Of a stretch of 57,649 nt of DNA, positions 51,631 through 57,649 are shown piece after piece. Made by a program: the position numbers and the translations under genes. The stretch lies in assembly GCA_913060675.1 (NCBI GenBank), contig CAJXUS010000023.1, forward strand, positions 1 to 57,649. The letters are read 5' to 3'. Position 1 is the stretch's first letter. Every line of letters begins with the position of its first letter. The stretch comes from an uncultured Rhodospirillales bacterium (GTDB taxonomy: Bacteria > Pseudomonadota > Alphaproteobacteria > Kiloniellales > Kiloniellaceae). The notes beneath the pieces were generated by a model, which ran no database searches, had not been told where the DNA came from, and saw only the letters and a program-made list of their open reading frames with translations.

Positions 51631-51900
51631 TCAGGTTGAGCTCACTCGTTTCCCAAGGCCAATGACAGCCAACTCAAGGGATTTGCTCCATTCATAACCG
51701 CAACTGATCCGGATGCAGTTGTCGTAATTATTTGTGGCCGAAAACAGGTTTCCCGGCGCAAAGCAAATGCCTTGCTTGATGGCCTTTTCAAACAGTATGC
51801 CGCTATCGATTTGTGGGTCCAGTTCCAGCCACAAGACGAACCCCCCTGATGGACGGGAAACTTTGGTACAGGAAATATCACAGCTTAAAATGATGTCTGG
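51631..51900 (-). pseudogene. Remnant of a MocR/PdxR-type regulator C-terminus
   Basis: Read on the minus strand the frame gives VSRPSGGFVLWLELD, GILFEKAIKQGICFAPGNLFSA and IRISCGYEW, ending LGKRVSST and a stop. This is the C-terminal end of the aminotransferase-like domain of GntR/MocR regulators, where the lines RPxGGFVLWVEL, GISIAPGxxFS and RLNCG are conserved. Upstream of about 51880 the frame no longer resembles the family and the DNA-binding and catalytic parts are absent, so about 70-80% of the gene has been lost. Confidence 0.75.
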
Positions 51901-51983
51901 ATATAGTGGCAGCGGAATAAACGAGAGTGGAATAATTTTAGAGGTAGGGGAAGGGAGAATTATGCCTTTCCCCTACGTGAATA

Positions 51984-52550
51984 TCAGTCACGGTTTTTGG
52001 TGAAATCCATAGTCCAGTTGACTTCCCACGTGGTGCCGTTATCAGGTGAGAAGGCCTGCTCCCAGCGCGGAGTAGGTGTGTCGGTTCCGGTCCATCGAAA
52101 ACGCACCTTGATCGGTTTGTTATTCAAAATGTCTTCGGCGTAAAACTCTCCGATACTACCCTTGAATTGGCCCAGTACAGGAACATCAAGGCTGTGTGGA
52201 TTGCGTCCATCCAGCCACCATATCGCCCATTTATCACTGGCTGGATCATATGTACGTAAAGAGATCGCACGGTGAGGATCATCGGGCAGGTCGAGCACGT
52301 TGTCATCCATGTTACCGCCCATATTATCTGGTCCACCAAGGATTGGTCGAGCGGTCATATGGCCCCCAAATTCCTGCCAGGTATCAGATCCGATTAAGCG
52401 ATCGCTGAGGCGACGGTGGTACACGTCCCAGGTGCCCATCAGAAAATCAAAGGCGTTTGCCTGAGATAATCTATTCGGGGAAAGGTTATCCAGGGATATT
52501 GTATTTTGGGAAGCGGTGTCTTGGGTGTTGATAGGTGCTGGTTGTGTCAT
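51984..52550 (-). CDS. DUF1579-like beta-barrel protein
   Basis: A 188-residue soluble protein. After a repeat-bearing N-terminus, FDFLMGTWDVYHRRLSDRLIGSDTWQEFGG opens a lipocalin/DUF1579-like barrel, with GGPDNMGGNMDDN, SLRTYDPASDKWAIWWLDGRNPH, FRWTGTDTPTPRWEQAFSPDNGTTWEVNW. The family is uncharacterised and often sits beside WYL-type regulators, as here (divergent, 113 bases). Residues 14-33 (SQNTI, SLDNL, SPNRL, SQANA) are encoded by 15-base repeats. Confidence 0.78.
   Translation of the reverse strand: MTQPAPINTQDTASQNTISLDNLSPNRLSQANAFDFLMGTWDVYHRRLSDRLIGSDTWQEFGGHMTARPILGGPDNMGGNMDDNVLDLPDDPHRAISLRTYDPASDKWAIWWLDGRNPHSLDVPVLGQFKGSIGEFYAEDILNNKPIKVRFRWTGTDTPTPRWEQAFSPDNGTTWEVNWTMDFTKNRD
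52452..52511 (-). repeat. 15-nt in-frame tandem repeat at N-terminus
   Basis: Four 15-base units on the minus strand starting TCCCAAAATACAATA, TCCCTGGATAACCTT, TCCCCGAATAGATTA and TCTCAGGCAAACGCC, encoding S-x-[ND]-x-[IL]. Confidence 0.82.
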
Positions 52551-52663
52551 GTGGTGGTCCTGTTTTTCTTAGCAGTGATTTTTAATGGAGCACACAGACT
52601 ATTTCGTTATACTTGCCAAATAATGTCAGGTTTTATTTGTGACCAGAAATAAAAGAGAACCAA

Positions 52664-53665
52664 ATGCGGGCTTCGCGACTTCTTTCTATCCTCATGCGTT
52701 TGCAAAAGGGTCAGGTCACAGCTGAGCAACTCTCTGCTACGCTCGAAGTTTCCGTGCGCACGATCTACCGCGACATGGACCACCTCAGCCTTGCGGGGGT
52801 GCCGGTTTATGCCGATAGGGGGCGCGCAGGCGGGTTTCAATTGCTGGATGGCTGGACCATGCCGGCTACGGGGCTCACAGGGCTAGAGACCGAGGCGTTG
52901 TTGTTATCAGGTTTGCCCGATCAGGTCAGGCAACTTGGCCTGCACGCCGCAATGCTCAGTGGCCAGGACAAGATTATGGAAACCCTGCCCGAGAGCCAAC
53001 GCGAGTTTATTGGAAAGATATCTAACCGGGTTCATGTCGATCCGGTTTCCTGGTTTGGTAAAGAAGAGCCCGCCGACAAGCTCCACGATATCGCCGAGGC
53101 AGTCTGGAGCTGTCGCCGGGTGTCGTGCCGCTATGAAAGCTGGCGCGGACTGGTGCAGCGGACCATTAACCCACTTGGCCTGGTGGTGAAAGGCGGCACC
53201 TGGTATCTGGCCGGAGAGGTAACCCGAGAAGTAATGGGAGAAGTCGCCGGAGAAGTGAAAGGTGATCAAAGGATTTACCGGGTCGCAAAATTCCAAGAAA
53301 TCAGGGCACTTAAAGAAACCTTCACCCGACCTGAAGGTTTTGACCTCGCAGAGTTCTGGCACCGCGCGGTTAAACGCTATGAAACCGATATCTACCGTTC
53401 AACCGCCAAACTTAGACTGAGCGCGGAAGGTATCCGCCAAATCCACAAACTGGGCGACCCAGTCGCAAAAGCCACGGAACAAAGCAAATCTGGCCCGGAT
53501 GAGAAGGGGTACTTTGACGTGAGCATCCCCATCGAAAATATAGACCAAGCCTGTTCTGATATCCTGCGCCTTGGCACCGACTGTCAGGTTTTAGAACCAT
53601 CGGAATTGGTGGAGGGGATAACACAGGTCTTAAAAGAGATGACCGATCTCTATATGAAACCCTAA
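52664..53665 (+). CDS. YafY-like WYL-domain regulator with repeat insertion
   Basis: A 333-residue transcription factor. Helix-turn-helix at the N-terminus (RLLSILMRLQKGQVTAEQLSATLEVSVRTIYRDMDHLSLAGVPV), WYL domain from about residue 140 (AVWSCRRVSCRYESW; LGLVVKGGTWYLAGEV), and a WCX-type C-terminal end. Within the WYL domain, between the WYL strand and YRVAKFQEIRAL, 20 extra residues (EVTREVMGEVAGEVKG) come from 12-base repeats. Convergent with plsY. Divergent from the DUF1579-like gene, its probable target. A scrap of its 3' end recurs at 54.4 kb. Confidence 0.88.
   Translation: MRASRLLSILMRLQKGQVTAEQLSATLEVSVRTIYRDMDHLSLAGVPVYADRGRAGGFQLLDGWTMPATGLTGLETEALLLSGLPDQVRQLGLHAAMLSGQDKIMETLPESQREFIGKISNRVHVDPVSWFGKEEPADKLHDIAEAVWSCRRVSCRYESWRGLVQRTINPLGLVVKGGTWYLAGEVTREVMGEVAGEVKGDQRIYRVAKFQEIRALKETFTRPEGFDLAEFWHRAVKRYETDIYRSTAKLRLSAEGIRQIHKLGDPVAKATEQSKSGPDEKGYFDVSIPIENIDQACSDILRLGTDCQVLEPSELVEGITQVLKEMTDLYMKP
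53213..53272 (+). repeat. 12-nt in-frame tandem repeat inside WYL domain
   Basis: Five 12-base units from 53213 (GGAGAGGTAACC, CGAGAAGTAATG, GGAGAAGTCGCC, GGAGAAGTGAAA, GGTGATCAAAGG) encode GEVT, REVM, GEVA, GEVK and GDQR, lengthening a beta-hairpin. Confidence 0.85.
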
Positions 53666-53674
53666 GGGGGTTGT

Positions 53675-54295
53675 TTATGCCTGTGTTTTCGCGCCGATCT
53701 TAGTCTCGGTGCCGATCAGAAGACGGTGAATGTTCTGATGATGGCAAATGAAGATCAGCACGGTCATAAAGGCCGCCAATTCCATGATCTGCAAGTTACC
53801 AAACCAGTAGGCATATCCTGGTCCTGCTAGCGAGGCGATCAGGGTGGCGAGGGATGAGTAGCGCCTCAGCAACGCCACCGCCAGCCAAGTCAAACAACAC
53901 AACAGACCCGCCGGCCAATTGGCGGCCAACAGCACGCCTAAAAAAGTCGCGAACCCTTTGCCGCCTTTGAATTTCAGCCAGAGAGGAAACAGATGGCCGA
54001 TAAAGGCACCGCCACCTGCCAATAGAGCCATATCCGGACTATAGATGGCACCTAAAAACACTGCCACGGCACCTTTACCGCCATCAAGAAGTACCGTCAG
54101 TGCGGCCAGCCCCTTGTTGCCTGTTCTCAGCACGTTGGTGGCACCGATACTGCCCGAGCCAATGGCGCGGACATCACCGAGGCCAGCCAACCGGGTCAGC
54201 ACCAAACCGAAAGGAATGGAACCCAGTAGATAGCCGAACACAACAGCCGCCAATAACGGCCAAAAATAGGTTAAGTCGCCCAGTGATGCCAGCAT
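53675..54295 (-). CDS. plsY: Glycerol-3-phosphate acyltransferase PlsY
   Basis: A 206-residue inner-membrane enzyme transferring acyl groups from acyl-phosphate to glycerol-3-phosphate. Conserved motifs: [43 protein letters not shown] (motif 1-2) and [21 protein letters not shown] (motif 3). The single-copy plsY is the first step of phospholipid synthesis in most bacteria. Nine bases separate its stop from the convergent WYL gene. Confidence 0.95.
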   Translation of the reverse strand: MLASLGDLTYFWPLLAAVVFGYLLGSIPFGLVLTRLAGLGDVRAIGSGSIGATNVLRTGNKGLAALTVLLDGGKGAVAVFLGAIYSPDMALLAGGGAFIGHLFPLWLKFKGGKGFATFLGVLLAANWPAGLLCCLTWLAVALLRRYSSLATLIASLAGPGYAYWFGNLQIMELAAFMTVLIFICHHQNIHRLLIGTETKIGAKTQA

Positions 54296-54413
54296 GTACT
54301 ATTCCCTGTCGGAGCCGGAGTATACCCCGACGTTTTCGATATAAATTACCATCTATGGTGGATCGTAAACCAGTCTGGTCACAGATGGAAGGGACATCGT
54401 TTCGCGGCCATCC

Positions 54414-54482
54414 AACTGTCAGGTTTTAGAACTAATGGAGTTGGTGGAGGAGATAACGCAGGTTTTACAGGGTTTTAGCTGA
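54414..54482 (+). pseudogene. Duplicated 3' scrap of the WYL regulator gene
   Basis: TGTCAGGTTTTAGAAC then GGAGTTGGTGGAG and GATAAC-GCAGGT match the end of the gene at 53580-53640 almost base for base. Read in the same frame it gives NCQVLELMELVEEITQVLQ and a stop, against DCQVLEPSELVEGITQVLK in the parent. Weaker similarity reaches back to about 54394. It lies just past plsY, so the region WYL-plsY-scrap marks an old duplication or rearrangement. The surrounding 54296-54767 has nothing else I can support. Confidence 0.8.
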
Positions 54483-54767
54483 CTTTAGTCATCTTCACCA
54501 ACTTCTGCAGAATGAAAACTATCCATATCGAAACGACAACACCATTTACATCCATAAGGCATTCTTCCAATCAGGTGAAAAGGTTACACCATCAAAGGCC
54601 GGGACTAAACACCTCGTACAAACGTGGTAATACTTCAAAGTAAGTATATTAATTCCATGAGTATGGATTATTAAGATCAATCTCAAGCCTCAAAATCTCG
54701 GGCATTGGAGTACCCCTTGAGCGGGGTCATGACTTGATTACTAGAGCTAGGGTTTGATGATGAGGGG

Positions 54768-54813
54768 CTATAATTATACCTTGTGTATAATTATACGGAA
54801 GGTATAATTGTAA
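54768..54813 (+). promoter_or_regulatory. Three phased operators of the toxin-antitoxin pair
   Basis: CTATAATTATAC (54768-54779), the perfect palindrome GTATAATTATAC (54785-54796) and GTATAATTGTAA (54802-54813) are spaced exactly 17 bases apart, ending 30 bases before the antitoxin start. They also supply -10-like TATAAT hexamers. Autoregulation by the AbrB-like antitoxin is inferred. Confidence 0.75.
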
Positions 54814-54842
54814 TTAAGCATCAATCAAATGAGACTAATCAA

Positions 54843-55067
54843 ATGACTAATACTGCAACTGTACGAAAAGTAGGAAACTCTTTAGCTCTGACGTTGACAG
54901 ATACTTTGAAGAAAATGGATTTAACAGCTGGTGATGAAGTCTATATCACAGAAACGCCTCGAGGTATTGAGATAAGCCGTTACGATCCAGACTTTGATCA
55001 GGCCATGGAAGCAGCAAGAGCCTTTATGAAAGGGCATCCTAATATGATGAAGGAACTTGCTAAGTGA
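54843..55067 (+). CDS. AbrB/MazE-type antitoxin
   Basis: A 74-residue protein. ATVRKVGNSLALTLTDTLKKMDLTAGDEVYITETPRGIEIS is a swapped-hairpin AbrB/MazE DNA-binding domain; residues about 45-74 (DPDFDQAMEAARAFMKGHPNMM) form the toxin-neutralising tail. The ATG at 54843 gives the usual antitoxin length; the frame begins earlier at 54783 inside the operator region. Ends in a GTGA overlap with the toxin start. Confidence 0.88.
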   Translation: MTNTATVRKVGNSLALTLTDTLKKMDLTAGDEVYITETPRGIEISRYDPDFDQAMEAARAFMKGHPNMMKELAK

Positions 55068-55441
55068 TCTGGCTCACTATTGATATTGTCACTGCAATAC
55101 ACGAAGAATCTTTAGCAGCACATGGCGGTGCTTCGGGTATACGGGATGAAGGTTTGCTCATCAGCGCCGTTACTCGTGCTCAAATGCATCACTCTCACGG
55201 CAGCCCCGAACCTGATGTTTGGAAATTGGCTGCTGTGCTCTGTATGGGCATTGTTAAAAATCACCCATTCGTTGATGGGAATAAACGCACAGGGATCGTA
55301 GCAGCGGCCACATTCCTTGCCATAAATGGTCACAGCCTCACGGTCGATGAAGCACAAGGTGTTCTTATGGTTCGAGGCTTAGCGGACAGCTCGGTTGATG
55401 TGACTGAGTTCTCCGAATGGTTACGGACTAGCGCTCCGTAA
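55064..55441 (+). CDS. Doc-family (Fic/DOC) toxin
   Basis: A 125-residue toxin of the death-on-curing type. The active site H67-P-F-V-D71-G-N73-K-R (HPFVDGNKRT) is intact; Doc phosphorylates elongation factor Tu and stops translation. Start is a GTG four bases inside the antitoxin gene. Doc is classically paired with Phd; here an AbrB-type antitoxin takes that role, a combination known from chromosomes but less common. Confidence 0.9.
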   Translation: MIWLTIDIVTAIHEESLAAHGGASGIRDEGLLISAVTRAQMHHSHGSPEPDVWKLAAVLCMGIVKNHPFVDGNKRTGIVAAATFLAINGHSLTVDEAQGVLMVRGLADSSVDVTEFSEWLRTSAP

Positions 55442-55797
55442 CTATGGTCGATCGAGAACTGTTGCAAATATAACTTGGAAAGATCACAGCAAAACTCCTA
55501 CCTTTTCATACACTTATTGATTTAGTGTTTTTGATTATGAAACAAAGCTTCAAAATTCAAGCCGCCATTTTCGCCACTCATGACCTTTTGGACTATCTGC
55601 GCTGAACCCGCTTGAGGGTATCGAAGGGTTGATCAATTGGCCCGTACTTGGAACCATTGTTGTCGCAAGGCGAGGGTCGTACAGATCGCTCTGGTTATAC
55701 CGCGATGACATTGTTTTGGGCCTTGCTACTGGGATTTTGGGTTGATGGGGCGGTCTAGGCTTTGAAAACATGTGGCAATGAACAACCCTTTGCGTAT
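55442..55797. other. Gene-poor stretch with possible gene remnant
   Basis: About 350 bases between doc and phnE. On the plus strand 55585-55746 one frame, without a good start, reads SALNPLEGIEGLINWPVLG then VVARRGSYRSLWLYRDD and LGLATGILG and stops; it looks protein-like and may be the end of a lost membrane or binding protein. I do not recognise it. Confidence 0.35.
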
Positions 55798-56541
55798 TCA
55801 GGTGACCCGTTTTTTCAAATACCCGTTCGCCAACTCAGACAAGAGGACGAGAATAATCACAGTCAAAGTCGCTGTTGCGGCTTTTTCGTATTGGAAAGAC
55901 CTGACATAGGTTTGGATGTAGAGGCCAATCCCCCCAGCACCGACGACGCCCAGAACCAGGCTTTCACGCAAGTTCAGCTCAAAACGGAACACCGTGTCAC
56001 GTAGGATAACCGGTGCCATTTGCGGCCAAATACCATATCTAAGCTGTTGTTGACGACTTGCTCCTGCGCTTTGCAGCGCGGTGATAGGCCCCGCGGCGAC
56101 GTTATCAATCGCTTCGGCATAGAACTTAGACAACATCCCTGTGGCATGGAAAGTGATTGCGAGTATCCCGGGCAACGGCCCCAGTCCGACAGCACCAACC
56201 ATTAACATGGCCACGAGGATCAAAGGGATCGCCCTGATGGCAGCGAGAAGAGCACGGGTCGAACGCCAGATATAGGGCTGCATTAAAGTTTCAGAAGCCA
56301 ATACACCGAAAAATACGGAGAGGATAACCGCAAACAAGGTGCCAAGGATGGCGATTTGCAAGGTCTCAGCCAGGCCGCGTAACATATCTTGCCAGATAGT
56401 GAAGTCCGGCGGGACCATACGACTGAGAAAGTCCCACAAACGAGGGCCAGCCTTGGCAAACTTTGCCATTTCCACATCTGCTGTAAGCGCGGCCCATGCA
56501 ATCGCGCCGACCACAACCAGCCAGGTAACTGTCCGATGCAT
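55798..56541 (-). CDS. phnE: Phosphonate-type ABC transporter permease
   Basis: A 247-residue inner-membrane permease of the PhnE group: LRGLAETLQIAILGTLFAVILSVFFGVLAS, RAIPLILVAMLMVGAVGLGPLPGILAITFHATGMLSKFYAEAID (EAA loop region) and VLGVVGAGGIGLYIQ. Its start overlaps the stop of the ATPase gene by one base. Order binding protein-ATPase-permease is as in phnDCE. Substrate may be phosphonate, phosphite or phosphate esters. Confidence 0.9.
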   Translation of the reverse strand: MHRTVTWLVVVGAIAWAALTADVEMAKFAKAGPRLWDFLSRMVPPDFTIWQDMLRGLAETLQIAILGTLFAVILSVFFGVLASETLMQPYIWRSTRALLAAIRAIPLILVAMLMVGAVGLGPLPGILAITFHATGMLSKFYAEAIDNVAAGPITALQSAGASRQQQLRYGIWPQMAPVILRDTVFRFELNLRESLVLGVVGAGGIGLYIQTYVRSFQYEKAATATLTVIILVLLSELANGYLKKRVT

Positions 56542-57311
56542 TATTTGACCACCCGTAAACCAGGTTCAGTGGAGCTGCCGAAATAAAGTTTTTCGATTGT
56601 ACCCTCGGATACCTCGTGGGTTGGCTGATCAAACTGAATGCGCCCATCGCGCAGGCCGACAATCCGATCGGCAAAGCGTTGTGATAACTCTGGCTGGTGA
56701 GAGGTGAATACCACCCCAATGCCTCGTTTTCGGGCTTCACCTGTGAGAAGTTGCAGTACCTTTTCTGCCAGAGCCGGGTCCAGGTTACTGACAGGTTCAT
56801 CAGCAAGGATTAATTTAGGCTCTTGAGCCAGGCACCGGGCAATGGCAACCCGTTGACGCTGGCCACCGGAAAGCTGATCCACCCGTCTATCTGCCAGTTC
56901 TGCAAGGTTGGTATCGCGTAAAATCGATCCAACGATCATGTGGTCCTGAGTACTAAAGTGCCCAAAGACGGACGCCCAGTTCTTTGTCCGTCCCAGTCGC
57001 CCGTTCATTACGTTTTGATAGGTAGTTAGGCGGTCAACCAGGGCAAAGTCTTGAAAAATAAAGCCAGTATCTGCCCGCGTATTCCTTTGCGGTGGTTTGT
57101 TGGCATCCAAGGTTTTTTTCAAAACACTTGCTGTGCCGCTCCACCCCTTTAACCGCCCGTCTAAGAGTGTCAACAAGGTCGATTTACCAGCACCCGAAGG
57201 GCCGATCAGCGCAAGGCATTCGCCTGATTCCATCGACAGATTAATATCCGATAAGGATACCTCGCCGTTGAAATCATGGCTAATGCCTGAAAGAGTTAGC
57301 GCTGTTGTCAC
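56541..57311 (-). CDS. phnC: Phosphonate-type ABC transporter ATPase
   Basis: A 256-residue ATPase: Walker A GPSGAGKST, Q-loop FIFQDFALV, signature LSGGQRQRVAIARCL, Walker B LILADEPVSNLDP, H-loop TSHQ. It is of the PhnC type (MNGRLGRTKNWASVFGHF block). Shares four bases with phnD upstream. Confidence 0.92.
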   Translation of the reverse strand: MTTALTLSGISHDFNGEVSLSDINLSMESGECLALIGPSGAGKSTLLTLLDGRLKGWSGTASVLKKTLDANKPPQRNTRADTGFIFQDFALVDRLTTYQNVMNGRLGRTKNWASVFGHFSTQDHMIVGSILRDTNLAELADRRVDQLSGGQRQRVAIARCLAQEPKLILADEPVSNLDPALAEKVLQLLTGEARKRGIGVVFTSHQPELSQRFADRIVGLRDGRIQFDQPTHEVSEGTIEKLYFGSSTEPGLRVVK

Positions 57312-57612
57312 TTCAAAAATCCGTACCGTTTCGCTGTTGACCTTACACCGTCATAATCGCGTATATCTGCTTCGACATACCCATCTGGGCCATAGAGGTA
57401 GGCCAGTAAATGTTTGTTCTTATCTGCATTTAGGCTGAGCATTGCCTTAATAAATCGGGCTTGTACATCTGCGTCAAGACCATTTCGAGCAATCACAACG
57501 TGGCTCGGAATTTGTTCAGATTCAGCAATCCATGTGACTTCGGCCTGTTGGTCAGGTAACAGCAACAGGTCTGCGTATTGACTGGCACCTGCCGCATCGA
57601 CCAATCCAGAAG
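57308..57612 (-). CDS. phnD: Phosphonate-type binding protein, C-terminal part
   Basis: The last 100 or so residues of a PhnD-family periplasmic receptor: GLVDAAGASQYADLLLL, VTWIAESEQIPSHVVIARNGLD, SLNADKNKHLLAYLYGPDGYVEADIRDYDGVR. The gene is cut at 57613 by the adapter, so N-terminus and signal peptide are not in the window. First gene of the phnDCE unit. Confidence 0.85.
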
Positions 57613-57649
57613 CTGTCTCTTATACACATCTCCGAGCCCACGAGACCGA
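57613..57649. other. Illumina Nextera adapter contamination
   Basis: CTGTCTCTTATACACATCT (57613-57631) is the Tn5 mosaic end used in Nextera libraries, followed by CCGAGCCCACGAGAC (57632-57646), the read-2 adapter, and three further bases. Not genomic. It shows the contig end was not trimmed; no natural insertion element is implied. Confidence 0.97.

Noticed and set aside
57613..57631. Tn5 mosaic end read as a transposon end
   Set aside because: It is directly joined to the Nextera read-2 adapter, so it comes from library preparation.

Overview
The window looks like a chromosomal contig end from a mid-GC, probably marine, free-living alphaproteobacterium (Rhodospirillales/Kiloniellales-like by inference). 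Support: a ccoNOQP-I-S cbb3 oxidase cluster, a fused DctQM TRAP transporter driving a D-lactate module, a BKACE-family enzyme, an OhrR with the alphaproteobacterial look, many solitary SBP_bac_3 periplasmic proteins, and LysR/MarR/GntR/WYL regulators. No rRNA, tRNA, CRISPR array, intact transposon or prophage is visible. The last 37 bases are not biological: 57613-57646 is an Illumina Nextera mosaic end plus adapter, so the contig stops inside phnD.

Layout. 1-11 kb: mixed accessory genes (BKACE enzyme, cysK, secreted and hypothetical proteins, one visibly frameshifted gene, LysR/MFS pair, Stf0-type sulfotransferase). 11-15 kb: PAS protein abutting a truncated solute-binding protein, then a MarR regulator with matching operators in front of itself and in front of a methyltransferase/membrane-protein pair, then GNAT. 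15-21.6 kb: GntR regulator, TRAP solute receptor, fused TRAP permease and respiratory D-lactate dehydrogenase, with a shared operator-like site in front of both transcription units. 21.6-22.9 kb: a long stretch with no convincing gene. 22.9-34 kb: a co-directional respiratory supercluster on the minus strand. It begins (33.9 kb) with two NsrR-like boxes and a CuA-type subunit II, a heme-copper subunit I with Asn where oxygen reductases carry the cross-linked Tyr, SCO, a membrane protein and a formate/nitrite channel, followed by DUF2189 and the complete ccoNOQP-(H)-I-S set, including small genes I located by hand. I read this as a nitric-oxide-responsive, non-canonical NO reductase operon beside the low-oxygen terminal oxidase.

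34-43.7 kb: lipoprotein, DUF2306, LysR, AlkB, WYL regulator with epoxide-hydrolase-like enzyme, TauE/SafE exporter, Tat-exported hydrolase divergent from OhrR. 44-48 kb: histidine kinase, response regulator and REC-GGDEF-EAL cassette. 48.5-51.5 kb: HEXXH protein, then an overlapping polynucleotide-kinase-like/Thg1-like pair (probable RNA repair) and an EF-hand protein. 51.6-55.8 kb: MocR remnant, small-molecule-binding-like protein, WYL regulator, plsY, a duplicated scrap of the WYL gene, and an AbrB/Doc toxin-antitoxin pair with three evenly spaced operators. 55.8-57.6 kb: phosphonate-type ABC transporter phnD(partial)-C-E.

The most unusual cross-cutting signal is a set of short tandem repeats (units of 12 or 15 nt inside genes, always in frame; 11, 15 or about 21 nt between genes) placed at termini or loops of otherwise ordinary conserved proteins. 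At least ten genes and three intergenic sites carry them, and many units share a core like TTC-N-GGG. I know of no named element that explains this.
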